A DNA stretch of 64,000 bases, taken from Isoperla grammatica (Eukaryota; Arthropoda; Insecta; Plecoptera; Perlodidae). The position numbers were made by a program, and so were the translations under genes. The notes beneath the pieces were generated by a model that searched no databases, was not told the origin of the DNA, and worked only from the letters and a program-made list of their open reading frames with translations. Of this stretch, positions 1 to 9,669 are shown piece after piece; positions within the stretch are counted from its first letter, which is position 1; every line of letters starts with the position of its first letter. Where the stretch lies: positions 30,140,298 to 30,204,297 of the forward strand of contig OX246746.1 in assembly GCA_945910005.1 (NCBI GenBank), written 5' to 3'.

Positions 1-1234
1 TACATTTCCTCAAAGTTTGAGTGCTGCGTTCACTCTGATACGAACTTTACGAACTAGGTATGTGGGCTTCCCTAGGCTAGGCTATGAACCATTTACCATT
101 TCTGCGGTTAATCTTTGTGTCTGGCAGTTGTGTGGAGGAGGGGTATAGGCCTAGGCCTAGAACGATTAGGCCTACAGCACGAAACATTGTGAAAATTGAA
201 TGAAGAGATAGACCTAGCCTCAGAGGCTAGGCCTAGGCCTAGGCCCTACCACTAGCCCTAGAAGCGACACACAAATCTAGCTTGTTGTTGTATTATACTT
301 TATTACAGTTGAATATAGGCCTGGCCCCCCTAGGCCTAGGCCTATTTTAGTTCAGTTAGCCTAGGCCTATGCCTAGGTCTAGTCTAAACCATGATGAAGA
401 GAGTAAGGAGCCTGCAAATGACAACAAACCTAGGCCTAGTAGGCCAGGTTCAAGTTTCAATACGACGATCTCATGGTTCTTATAACACTAACCAAATAAC
501 CTAAGGCCTACGCCTACCTAGACCACTGGGTTTCAAACCCAAAATTCCTAGGCCTAGGCTACGTGGCCTACCGAGAAGGCAAGTCTTGTCCAGTGATTGA
601 GACGATAGGTAAAAGAATAACATGGTAAGCCCACGCTACGTCTAGGCCTAGGGCCTAAACTAGGCTGGGCCTAAACTAGGCTAGGCCTATACTCGGTCCC
701 TATCCAAGATACACGCCGGTAAAGAGGACTCCTCAAAGGGCGGATTATTTCCCGCTCACTGTGCAAGGCTGTAAACTGCTCACTGTGCAAGGCTGTAAAC
801 GTCAAGCTTGTCACCAGGAAGGATGAACAGTTTTAAAAAAAGTGACCACCAATAATATCTATTCAAATAAGAAAAACACCCACTTGACAATAGGAAGACG
901 GGGGGGGGGGCTCAGGATTCTGTCCCTTTTCTAAAGGTCGACCATAATTAGGCCTAGGCCTATCTCTTGCTTCGACGGTCCATGTGGTTTGGAGCTGTCT
1001 TTCCTAGCCTAGCCTATGTTAGAAGCTAAGTGGTTTGCCAAATAAAGGGGATGATTGACAGCATAGGCCTAAGTCTCCAACAATAAGAAACAGTTCCTTT
1101 TAGTTCTCATTTTGCCGGCGTGTAGGCTATCTTGAATTGGGACCGAGAATAGGCCTATAAAGTGGCATGCAGATAAAAAATTGAGAGTCTAGGCCTACCT
1201 AGCTAGGCCCTAGCCTACCTAGGCCCCAGCTTAC
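1..1234. other. Non-coding flank rich in GGCCTA/CCTAGG palindromes
   Basis: No open reading frame of interest. The stretch is packed with short self-complementary motifs built from TAGGCC and CCTAGG, scattered rather than strictly tandem. A 24-bp unit is directly duplicated at about 756-800 and a 10-G run begins at 901. The region is downstream of, and probably intronic to, the putative exon at 1235-1327. Confidence 0.6.
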
Positions 1235-1327
1235 CTGGTCCAACAAATCTTCTTCTGCCAGTAGCGCTTCATTCTTTAGAAGAGCCAAACAAAATTTGGC
1301 ATCTTCTACCTCAGTGTCCTCCCACAT
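1235..1327 (-). CDS. Putative first coding exon of an unidentified gene running off the left edge
   Basis: Read on the minus strand, an ATG at 1327 in good context (A at -3) is preceded four codons upstream by an in-frame TAA. It opens 31 codons without a stop, beginning MWEDTEVEDAK and ending LLDQ, and these run straight into a consensus donor, CAG|GTAAGC, at 1234. The peptide is acidic and leucine-rich, probably helical. I do not recognise the family. The rest of the gene would lie left of the window. The exon is short, so chance is possible; the support is the combination of start context, upstream stop and strong donor. Confidence 0.4.
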
Positions 1328-1983
1328 TGTCAAGTGTTATCACCAATACGTGTGTCTTCAAAACATTACACAACTTTGTTCCGGCACAAAGCACGAGCTA
1401 GGCCTGTAGGGTACCTCAACAAAGCTCAAACCAGTAATAGTAATAAGCCGGAAAGGAAACGGAAGTTCAAGAAATCGATGTGACTTCGCGCGCAAATATG
1501 CCTATTTTACAACAACATAAAAACTGGTTTTATTAGGCAGGCAAACTAAAAAGTAGTAATTCATTATTTATTATTTTTACTGATTTTTGTGATTAGTATA
1601 ATAATAAATTACATTAAATTAATTAGTTACATATTCTTCTCATGGCAGCGCTAAAGAACATGTGAGTGGGAGAGAGTGGGAGAGTGGCCGCCAGGTGGCA
1701 GCCATGGACAGATTTTGCAGCCATGAGGGTAGCTGCTGCTCCACACAGTTCCGCTCAAACTCTCACGCAGTGCAGGTCGAAACCGCGAACATTTTTCAAA
1801 CGCGAAAGATTTGCAAACACGAAAGTTTTTGTGAAACAAGTGTGAAATTGTGGCTTATAGGTTTAGACTCAGTGAATAATCCTGAACCCAACCACCATAA
1901 ATACCAATCATATCCTTACCCAAAGTCCAACACCAACCGTACACCCCAAGACTGTCCAAACCGGCATAAATCACAGTGTAAGG

Positions 1984-3558
1984 ATGCCGTCTGGGAAATC
2001 GGACTCCAGCGACTCCGAAGATCCAGAACCGGAACCCATGGACGACCATGAGGCGAAACCAAAAAGGAGCAGATCTTCCAGTGGCGTCGACTCAGATCAG
2101 GGAAGTGAAATACTTAAATCTCGTAAAAAAATGTCGGCCAAACCAATCCCTACAAAAACCGATTTCATAAAACAGACCTCAAAGAATACCGAAAACCCCA
2201 AATCTAAACAAACTAAAAATTCCGTCAAGGAAAGTAAAAATGGCCAGAAAAATAATGAAAACCAACACCCCCCAAACGCCGAGGGTACACCGGCTGAGAA
2301 CATTCCATTGACATTTAGACTAACAAAATTCGAAAGAAATCCAGAGAAGAATTATATTATAATAATCAGAACAAACAACAATACAACCTCCCTACCACAC
2401 CCAATGACAATAGGAAAGTATATCTATTCTAAATACCAAAACAAAGCAACAATTGTGTCGTCTGACAGAACCAGTATCAGAGTCCAAACTCAACACTTGG
2501 ACGTGGCAAACAGTCTCCTCCAACTAAAACACATCGGAAACATCCCACTGAACGCGTACGCGCCCCTCGGACTATACACGTGCAAAGGCATTGTCAAAGG
2601 GGTCGACCCTCTAATCCCAGACGAAGAAATAATTAAATTATCGAAATCCCCTCAAAAAATTTTACATGTCCGCAGATTCACAAAAAAAATTATAACTTTA
2701 GAGAGCAGTCACTTCGAATATAAACCAACAGGTACAATTCTGTTGACATTCCAAGGAGTCAACCTACCAAACGAAATTCAAATTCATTCAGTTAACCTAG
2801 AGGTCACACCATACATCCCAAAAGTTTTACAATGCATGATCTGCTTTAGATACGGTCACATCCAAAATAAGTGCTCAAGGGCACAGCTGTGCGCAAATTG
2901 TGGCAAGGCAGACCATAATATAGATGACGAGTGTACGGCACCGACCTGTTGCATTAATTGCAACGGAAGCCACCCATCCATATCAGACACCTGCCCAGTC
3001 TACAAACAAAGAAGTGCAATATCAAATCTTATGACCACAGACCATATATCATACCAAGAAGCCAGATCCAAAATACTACACGAATCCAGACCGCAAGTAC
3101 CCAATATGTCTAGCCATAATTTCCCATCTCTCAAGACAGCAATACAACAACACGACAAACTGCCAATCCACCACTCCCCTCAATCACAGGACGATAACCC
3201 CACTAGAGCTGCCACATCATGGGCAGACATTGTATCATCAACACCGGATCAACCTCTCTTATCATCAAACGACATCCCGACAACAAATGAAATCACTATC
3301 CCGGACGAAGAGGAGGCGACTCAGCCGTACGGTAATCCTAACATCAACATGTCCCATATCAATAAAGCGAACGATACAGAACTTCAAGATAGTGTAAAAA
3401 TAAAAACAACAATCCATCTCATTACAAACCTACTCTGCGACATTTTCATTCACCTAACAGGAACCAAACCACAAAACGCATACAATTTAATATACCCTAA
3501 AGCACAACTTATTGTTACAATGATATCCGGTATTTTCTTCACACAACATGGAATTTAG
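1984..3558 (+). CDS. LINE ORF1, gag-like zinc-knuckle protein
   Basis: 524 residues, open throughout. The N-terminal ~90 residues are charged, Ser/Lys-rich and low in complexity. The centre (about 105-270) resembles the RNA-binding region of I/Jockey-type ORF1 proteins. At about residues 283-340 there is a run of CCHC knuckles: CMICFRYGHIQNKC, then CANCGKADHNIDDEC, then CCINCNGSHPSISDTC. The C-terminal part is Ser/Thr/Pro-rich. ORF1 proteins of this class coat the element RNA. The start was chosen because it opens the longest Met-initiated frame just after the 5' UTR. Its stop codon overlaps the ORF2 start by 11 nt. Confidence 0.85.
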   Translation: MPSGKSDSSDSEDPEPEPMDDHEAKPKRSRSSSGVDSDQGSEILKSRKKMSAKPIPTKTDFIKQTSKNTENPKSKQTKNSVKESKNGQKNNENQHPPNAEGTPAENIPLTFRLTKFERNPEKNYIIIIRTNNNTTSLPHPMTIGKYIYSKYQNKATIVSSDRTSIRVQTQHLDVANSLLQLKHIGNIPLNAYAPLGLYTCKGIVKGVDPLIPDEEIIKLSKSPQKILHVRRFTKKIITLESSHFEYKPTGTILLTFQGVNLPNEIQIHSVNLEVTPYIPKVLQCMICFRYGHIQNKCSRAQLCANCGKADHNIDDECTAPTCCINCNGSHPSISDTCPVYKQRSAISNLMTTDHISYQEARSKILHESRPQVPNMSSHNFPSLKTAIQQHDKLPIHHSPQSQDDNPTRAATSWADIVSSTPDQPLLSSNDIPTTNEITIPDEEEATQPYGNPNINMSHINKANDTELQDSVKIKTTIHLITNLLCDIFIHLTGTKPQNAYNLIYPKAQLIVTMISGIFFTQHGI

Positions 3559-6500
3559 CCTTCTTCAATGGAATATACACAGCATCAAAAGCAATATAGC
3601 AGAACTACAATGGCTCCTACAGATATTCAAACCCACCGCCGTGGCGCTCCAAGAAACATGGCTCAAAACAAGAGATCAACTTAATCTCACCAACTACGAA
3701 ATAATAAGGGAAGACAGAGATGACGGATATGGGGGGGTAGCGTTACTAATTAACAAACAATACCACTATACGCCAATCACTATCCCCATTGACGAAGGAG
3801 GCGGACAAACAATAGCAGCAAACATCTCATTATCACCAAACCACACTATTAATGTTTACTCTTGCTACAGGAAGCCATATTCAACAAACTTTAAAAAATC
3901 GTGGGAGGCAATGTTATCCACCCTACCACCTAACACCGTATTTTGTGGAGACCTAAATGCCCACCACCCTATGTGGGACGCCAATAGACCAGCTAATAAG
4001 GAAGGAGACATAGTAGCAAACTCAATTCAAACCAACGCATTAACCATCCTGAACAATCTCGACCCCACATTCATACCCAGACCACCCATCCCTCCATCCA
4101 CCCCCGACGTTACCCTTACGTCATGCCAGTTAGCACCAATACTAACTTGGTCCGTACTACCCGACCCCCATGGCAGCGATCATTTCCCTATCATCATTCA
4201 TACCAGCGCCGCAACTCACCTCCAATCTCACCCCTCCCCCTCACTTAGAAAGGTATCGTTGAAGAAAATAAATTGGCACAAGTTCCGCACAATATGCGAC
4301 CAGACAATCACCCACATTGACCAAGCTCCAACCCACTTACCAAACCATCATAATAACATAATGGAGGCTATCCGATCAGCAGCTAATCGTAGTGGACAAG
4401 CTTCTAAACAAAATGCAGTACGAACAAATCAACCGGTACCCTGGTGGAACTCCACATGTGCCAAAACAGTGGCGGAACGGAAAAAATCCTGGAAACTTTT
4501 TAAAGCAGACCCCTCAATGAATAACTATCTTAGCCTCAAACGAGCGATAGCAAAGTCTAAATACACTTTAAGGGAAGAACGCAAAAATAGCTGGCACGAA
4601 TACTGCAACTCAATTGATCGCCAAACTCCATTATCTGTAATTTGGAAACGAATCGGATGGTTCAAAGGGAAAAAACACACGTTAACCAAGGGGGTGACGG
4701 ACACCCCTCAATTCGTCGAAGACTTCTCCCAACTAATAGCCCCGGACTACGTTCCTAATCGCTTGGAGCTAGAAGACGACTATAGGCCTAAAGACATTGA
4801 CAAGGTTCACTCACACGAACTGGATAGAAATTTCACCATAAACGAATTAACGAACATACTTAAACAGCTACGGCTACGGGCTACCTCCGCTCCCGGGCCA
4901 GACGGGATAACACCAAGTATGATCCAAAATATGTCAGACTCGGGGAAAAAAGCGCTACTTGACTCACTTAACGATCTATGGAGGACGGCTAAAGTACCCG
5001 ACGAATGGCGGACAGCGAACGTCATACCAATCCTAAAACCGGGCAAGGATAAAACTAAACCTACATCCTACAGACCTATTGCACTGACATCTGTCATCGG
5101 TAAAATAATGGAAAGGCTAATAAAAAACAGAATAGAACGCTGGCTAGAATTCAATAACAAACTGCCCAGCCAACAATATGGTTTTCGGAAAGCTAGAAGC
5201 ACTTTGGACAACATTGCTAAACTTGTAACCGATGCGCAGATCACGTTAAACTCAAATAAATATATGGCAACAGTATTCTTAGATATAGAAAAAGCATATG
5301 ACTCAGTAAACCGAAGAATAGTAAGAGAGCAACTAATTAAAACAGGGGTGTCCAACAAAGTAGTTAAATGGATAAGTAAGTATTTACAAAATCGAACCAT
5401 CAAAGTTCGATCCCATGGAAACACTACGTCCTCAGCTCGTTCTACTTACAGGGGGCTACCGCAAGGGGCTGTGTTAAGTACTCTCCTTTACTTAATATAT
5501 ACCCAAGACCTCGAGAAACTTCTCCCCAGCCATACAAAAATACTTATGTTTGCAGACGACTTGGTACTTTATTCAATTGCTGACAACTTAGAAATAGCGC
5601 AAATACAGCTCCAGCAAAGTCTCACTATTCTCGCAAACAAACTCAATAAACTAGAGCTTTCAGTCAACCCGTCAAAAAGCGCCCTAATGATTTTTACGAA
5701 AAGGCGGTTCAATATAAACGAGCTAACTATCAAGCTGCAAAACAAAAAAGTACCATTCACTACAAACCACAAATTCCTTGGGTTATTCATTGACAGCAAG
5801 CTTACGTGGAAACATCACGCCAAACAACTATACAATGCATGCCAGAAAGAAGTTAACCTCCTCAGATGCATTCAAGGTATTGAATGGGGGGCAAACCCCA
5901 AAATCATGCTAAACATCCTGAAAAGTAGACTACAAAGTAAACTCGAATATGGCTCAATAATTTTTGGAAATGCCCAGCCGCATATTTTTGAACCCCTAGA
6001 GAGAATCTACAGACAAGGTATCCGAATTTGCTTAGGGGCACTAAACTCCTCTCCAAACCACTCAATCATTACAGAAGCGGCTACGTTACCACTACGCTTG
6101 GGAGCCTATAAGTCAGCTATAAAATATTTAGCCAAACAACTCACCAAGGAACACAACGAGTTAATCAGATCCCTGAAATCCCTACATCTAACATACCAAG
6201 AAAGGGAACGAGACGGGCACGTCGGAGGACTCCACCCTTTACTAGTAACCGCCCTGCAATACCTCACAGAAGCTAATCATTGGATAGGGAGCTACCCGTG
6301 GCCACTCCAATTTGTTCACCCTTTCTACACAATCGAGAATCACGTATTACCCAATGTCATACCTGACTGTGAATATGACACTACTAACCAAATCACAGCT
6401 AATGAGTCATTCAATGCACTCATCTCTGATAAATACGAAAGCAGCACCCTTATCTTCACAGACGGCTCTAAAATCAATACGGAAGGCGAAATTAAAGTCG

Positions 6501-7327
6501 GGGCCGCTTTCTACGATTCCAGCAACAACAAAAGGTTCCGCTACAAACTCATCGGCGACATATCTATAACCACAGCAGAAACAATAGCAATCATTAAGGC
6601 TCTACAATACATCTCCATTCACCGTTTTAGCAATTCAACAATCTTCTCTGATTCGAAGGGCAGCCTTCAAGCTCTCCAGGACAGCTCCTTTAGCGGCAAA
6701 ACGGGCTATTACTCCTTTGTGGCGGCAAGCCTTCTAATTCATCTAACCCAATCAGGACTTAAAGTTAATATCTGCTGGGTTCCAGCACACATCGGCATCC
6801 CAGGCAACGAAACAGTTGATTCCTTAGCCAAACAGGCGGCAACATCAACTCGTCTACCAACAGCAACCCAAATAAACCCCCAGGTCATCAACACTATTAT
6901 CTCCAAGAAGATCGCAGTCATGTGGAATGACACGTTCACATCAACAAACGAAACCAAGGGAAGACATTATTCTCAAATTCAGCCAAAAATTCGCACCTCA
7001 CCATGGTTCAATAACTTCAAGAACCTGTCCCGAAAAGACGTCGTCACTATTACCCGCCTTCGTTTAGGACATTGTTGCCTAAACGCGTATCTACATAAAT
7101 TCCATCCAAACACCCCGCCCGAATGCCCTCACTGTAGCGAACCTGAGACCATAATGCATCTTCTTCTAATTTGCCCACACTACGACAGATGGCGCCAATG
7201 CCTCTACGACGCTTTACCTGAGCACATCCTCCAGCCAGTTACCGAAACCGATCTCCTATCAAATCTGTCCCTCAACCTAATCAAAACCATAACAAATTTT
7301 ATCACCAAAACGGAACGCAAAATCTAA
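3548..7327 (+). CDS. LINE ORF2: AP-like endonuclease, reverse transcriptase, RNase H, CCHC tail
   Basis: 1259 residues with no internal stop. Residues ~1-225 are an endonuclease/exonuclease/phosphatase fold (QWNIHSIKSN, LQETW, CGDLNAHHPMWD, GSDHFPI). The RT spans ~480-760, with motif A LDIEKAYDS (D579), motif B GLPQGAVLS and motif C FADD (D670, D671). RNase H spans ~965-1100 with D972, E1011, D1035, H1081 and D1091 all present. The C-terminus has a CPHC-H-C zinc motif (CPHCSEPETIMHLLLICPHY). All catalytic residues I can identify are intact, so the copy may be, or recently was, competent for retrotransposition. The ATG lies within the last codons of ORF1 (ATG...TAG, 11-nt overlap), suggesting reinitiation. 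Confidence 0.93.
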   Translation: MEFSLLQWNIHSIKSNIAELQWLLQIFKPTAVALQETWLKTRDQLNLTNYEIIREDRDDGYGGVALLINKQYHYTPITIPIDEGGGQTIAANISLSPNHTINVYSCYRKPYSTNFKKSWEAMLSTLPPNTVFCGDLNAHHPMWDANRPANKEGDIVANSIQTNALTILNNLDPTFIPRPPIPPSTPDVTLTSCQLAPILTWSVLPDPHGSDHFPIIIHTSAATHLQSHPSPSLRKVSLKKINWHKFRTICDQTITHIDQAPTHLPNHHNNIMEAIRSAANRSGQASKQNAVRTNQPVPWWNSTCAKTVAERKKSWKLFKADPSMNNYLSLKRAIAKSKYTLREERKNSWHEYCNSIDRQTPLSVIWKRIGWFKGKKHTLTKGVTDTPQFVEDFSQLIAPDYVPNRLELEDDYRPKDIDKVHSHELDRNFTINELTNILKQLRLRATSAPGPDGITPSMIQNMSDSGKKALLDSLNDLWRTAKVPDEWRTANVIPILKPGKDKTKPTSYRPIALTSVIGKIMERLIKNRIERWLEFNNKLPSQQYGFRKARSTLDNIAKLVTDAQITLNSNKYMATVFLDIEKAYDSVNRRIVREQLIKTGVSNKVVKWISKYLQNRTIKVRSHGNTTSSARSTYRGLPQGAVLSTLLYLIYTQDLEKLLPSHTKILMFADDLVLYSIADNLEIAQIQLQQSLTILANKLNKLELSVNPSKSALMIFTKRRFNINELTIKLQNKKVPFTTNHKFLGLFIDSKLTWKHHAKQLYNACQKEVNLLRCIQGIEWGANPKIMLNILKSRLQSKLEYGSIIFGNAQPHIFEPLERIYRQGIRICLGALNSSPNHSIITEAATLPLRLGAYKSAIKYLAKQLTKEHNELIRSLKSLHLTYQERERDGHVGGLHPLLVTALQYLTEANHWIGSYPWPLQFVHPFYTIENHVLPNVIPDCEYDTTNQITANESFNALISDKYESSTLIFTDGSKINTEGEIKVGAAFYDSSNNKRFRYKLIGDISITTAETIAIIKALQYISIHRFSNSTIFSDSKGSLQALQDSSFSGKTGYYSFVAASLLIHLTQSGLKVNICWVPAHIGIPGNETVDSLAKQAATSTRLPTATQINPQVINTIISKKIAVMWNDTFTSTNETKGRHYSQIQPKIRTSPWFNNFKNLSRKDVVTITRLRLGHCCLNAYLHKFHPNTPPECPHCSEPETIMHLLLICPHYDRWRQCLYDALPEHILQPVTETDLLSNLSLNLIKTITNFITKTERKI

Positions 7328-7499
7328 GAACTCAATTTTAATGAAGACATAGCCAGCGGAAGGGTTTCTACTACCGCTAGAAACCACAACAACAACAACA
7401 ACAACAACAGCTGCTGCTCTGCCTGTCGTAAGAGGCGACTAAAGACCGACGTCTTTTGACCGTGATGTCGAGTACGTCGTAAAACAAAAATAACAAATA

Positions 7500-8289
7500 A
7501 AAGGTTTTTAACCAAAGTGAGTAAATTTAATTCAGAATAACACAACAAACAACAAAACAGCTTTCGCCGCACAGTGACCAATCAAACCGTCTCTCTCTGC
7601 CCTCTGTGAACGGTTCGCGGGAAAGGTTGTAATGTTTAAAATTAAGTTATCTTACATGTTAGTTGCATTCTAAATATTCAATCTGCCACTCGAAATTTCT
7701 TTTTTGAAGTAAGGAGCTCGGGAATAAGCCAGGGGAAAAGTATCACAGGCAATTAGACTATCTACATATGGATACACACACACACATGCTGACGTAAACA
7801 CATGCCATGTGATAAGTGAATAATTGTAATGGGAACGCAGAATGTCCACCTACAGAAACTCAGCTACACGGAAGTAAAAGGAAGCCGCTATCTATCTCTG
7901 GTGCAGAAACTCGAACAGTAGGCGCGATACCTTTGGCGGTAAAGGCGATAAGATAACGCGCTGTACACGGGTTAGGGGGTCATAATGTATTACAAAAAAA
8001 GTATATTTATTTACTTGTTTGACAGTTACTTCTATCTGTCTCAATGGAAATAAATAGATTCCTCGCGTTCATTCATACATTCGTAAATGAGGTCTTCCAT
8101 TACTAAGGTTCAATAGCCTCATTAGTTACTTATGGCCACTGTGTTTGGGGTTTTCACTTCTCAGAAAAGAAGTAAAAAATAAAGCTAGTGTTAGTGTATA
8201 CCCAGTTATTTAATCAGGATGAGAATATTAGCTTCTGACAACTATACTAGGCTACCTACTTGCCCTGACTGTACATATAGGTACTATAG
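7500..8289. other. Intergenic, no gene seen
   Basis: AT-rich unique-looking sequence after the LINE tail. It contains a short CA run near 7771-7784 and no convincing coding segment. Confidence 0.5.
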
Positions 8290-8297
8290 GAATTAGC

Positions 8298-9128
8298 CAG
8301 TGGCGTCACTATGGGGTTTTGGGGGGCCCAATCGCAATCTGCGCCCCCCCCCAAATAACTTACATACTACTAATGCATACTAATGGCAATTTATCAAGCC
8401 TTCATTGATTAAAATATAACCGTTAATCAGCATTTATCTCCTGCATACAATTTATGAAAGGTAATTAATATTATTACATTTTGTACCACAAAGAGTGGTC
8501 ACATTATTGACAGATATTCTTTAGATGGAGTTAAATAAATAAAATAAATAAATTCACATTAATTAGAGTGTACCCACTCAGTAACGAAACTGATTTTCAG
8601 TGGAGGACTTTAATTTAAAGCAACTAAACCAACCCAGTAAGCTCCGAACACCATCGACGAGTGAGCGATAACCAATCAAAGATCGATGTTTCAAATACGA
8701 AACACATGAATCAGTGATTGGACAGTGCGAACACCTGCCGGTGTTAGAATCAACAAGGCCGATTCAGAACAACTTTGAATTTGTGACAAGTCTTATTAGT
8801 GGATAGTATAATATGTTTAATCTTTTGTAAAGTAATTGAGGAATGACTGACATTGTTATCTTATAAATTAATAATTAAAATACTATAGCAAAATTACCAT
8901 GACAATCATAATATTATTTCATGCAATCAGCCTTCTGGTATACTAAAATAGTTTTTTGTGTGTGTCTAAAATCCTTTTTAGGGCCGCTCTATTACCCTTA
9001 TGATTCCCTTGCTCAAATCTCTGTAAAGGCTGTTTTGAAGCCCCCGTGTAGCCCGGGCAAGTCCAATCAACTAGTTAATTGCACCCCCCCCCCCCCCCCC
9101 CAATCCCAGAATCCTAGTGTCGCCCCTG
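8298..9128. mobile_element. Non-autonomous hAT element with perfect 8-bp TSD
   Basis: Termini are CAGTGGCGTCACTA on the left and, inverted, CAGGGGCGACACTA on the right. Both sides are flanked by the same 8 bp, GAATTAGC (8290-8297 and 9129-9136), the hAT signature. G and C homopolymers sit just inside the ends, including 18 C at 9084-9101. No transposase remnant was recognised in the 831-bp body. Confidence 0.85.
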
Positions 9129-9340
9129 GAATTAGCAGGTAAACGAAAGTGAATCGAAATCGCCTTCACCAAAGACACCATGAACATGGTGAGGAGCAGG
9201 GCCAATCGATGTGGTACCGAAGGTAGGCCTTCTATGCACTAACTATAATTCTCATTTCAGTTCATTATAATTGCATGGGCTTACACTAGGTTCTTACAGC
9301 ACAAAACTTCCAAAAAAACCTTGGATAACAATATTTTCCA

Positions 9341-9662
9341 ATGGGCGTCTCAGGTCAAAGCTGAAGTAGGTTGCAGCACCTGTCCTCAAAGGTCCAACTT
9401 TGTAATTCATTCCATGTTAAATATTGTCGTTAGTCAACTGTCTAACTGTCAAACGACAATATGTTTGTTTTGTATCTATAACAAAGGTATTCTCTGTCAA
9501 AAACCTTGTAAAACATTACTACAATGAATGATTTATATTTAAAAGTATTAAATATAAACGGCTTAAATGTTTGAATTGAGAAAACGAGGTGCAAAGATCG
9601 AGTTGGACCCATAAGTACTGCTAGCGCTGCGAGCGGCAGAAAGTCGCACCTGAGACGCCCAT
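9341..9662. mobile_element. Inverted-repeat MITE, family uncertain
   Basis: ATGGGCGTCTCAGGT at 9341-9355 is matched perfectly in inverted orientation at 9648-9662. A second inner inverted block (GGTCCAACT / AGTTGGACC) extends the arms with gaps. No clear target duplication was seen. A segment with the same inner sequence recurs inverted near 26680-26720, so this is a repeat family. Confidence 0.55.
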
Positions 9663-9669
9663 ACACTTA

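Larger units (their letters stand above)
1640..7490 (+). mobile_element. Complete-looking I-type LINE (I/Nimb-like, with RNase H)
   Basis: A non-LTR retrotransposon with a 5' UTR of roughly 340 bp, two uninterrupted ORFs and a short 3' UTR. The 3' UTR holds an AAC trinucleotide run (about 7387-7407), then CTGCCTGTCGTAAGAGGCGA, a motif I associate from memory with invertebrate LINE 3' ends, and an A-rich TAACAAATAAAA-type tail near 7480-7500. The endonuclease-RT-RNase H order with a CCHC tail in ORF2 and a gag-like zinc-knuckle ORF1 places it in the I group. Exact ends are uncertain because I could not find a clear target-site duplication. Confidence 0.85.

Noticed and set aside
1613..7535. 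Possible LINE target-site duplication (AAATTAATTAG versus AAATTTAATTCAG)
   Set aside because: The match is imperfect and in AT-rich DNA; not strong enough to fix the element ends.
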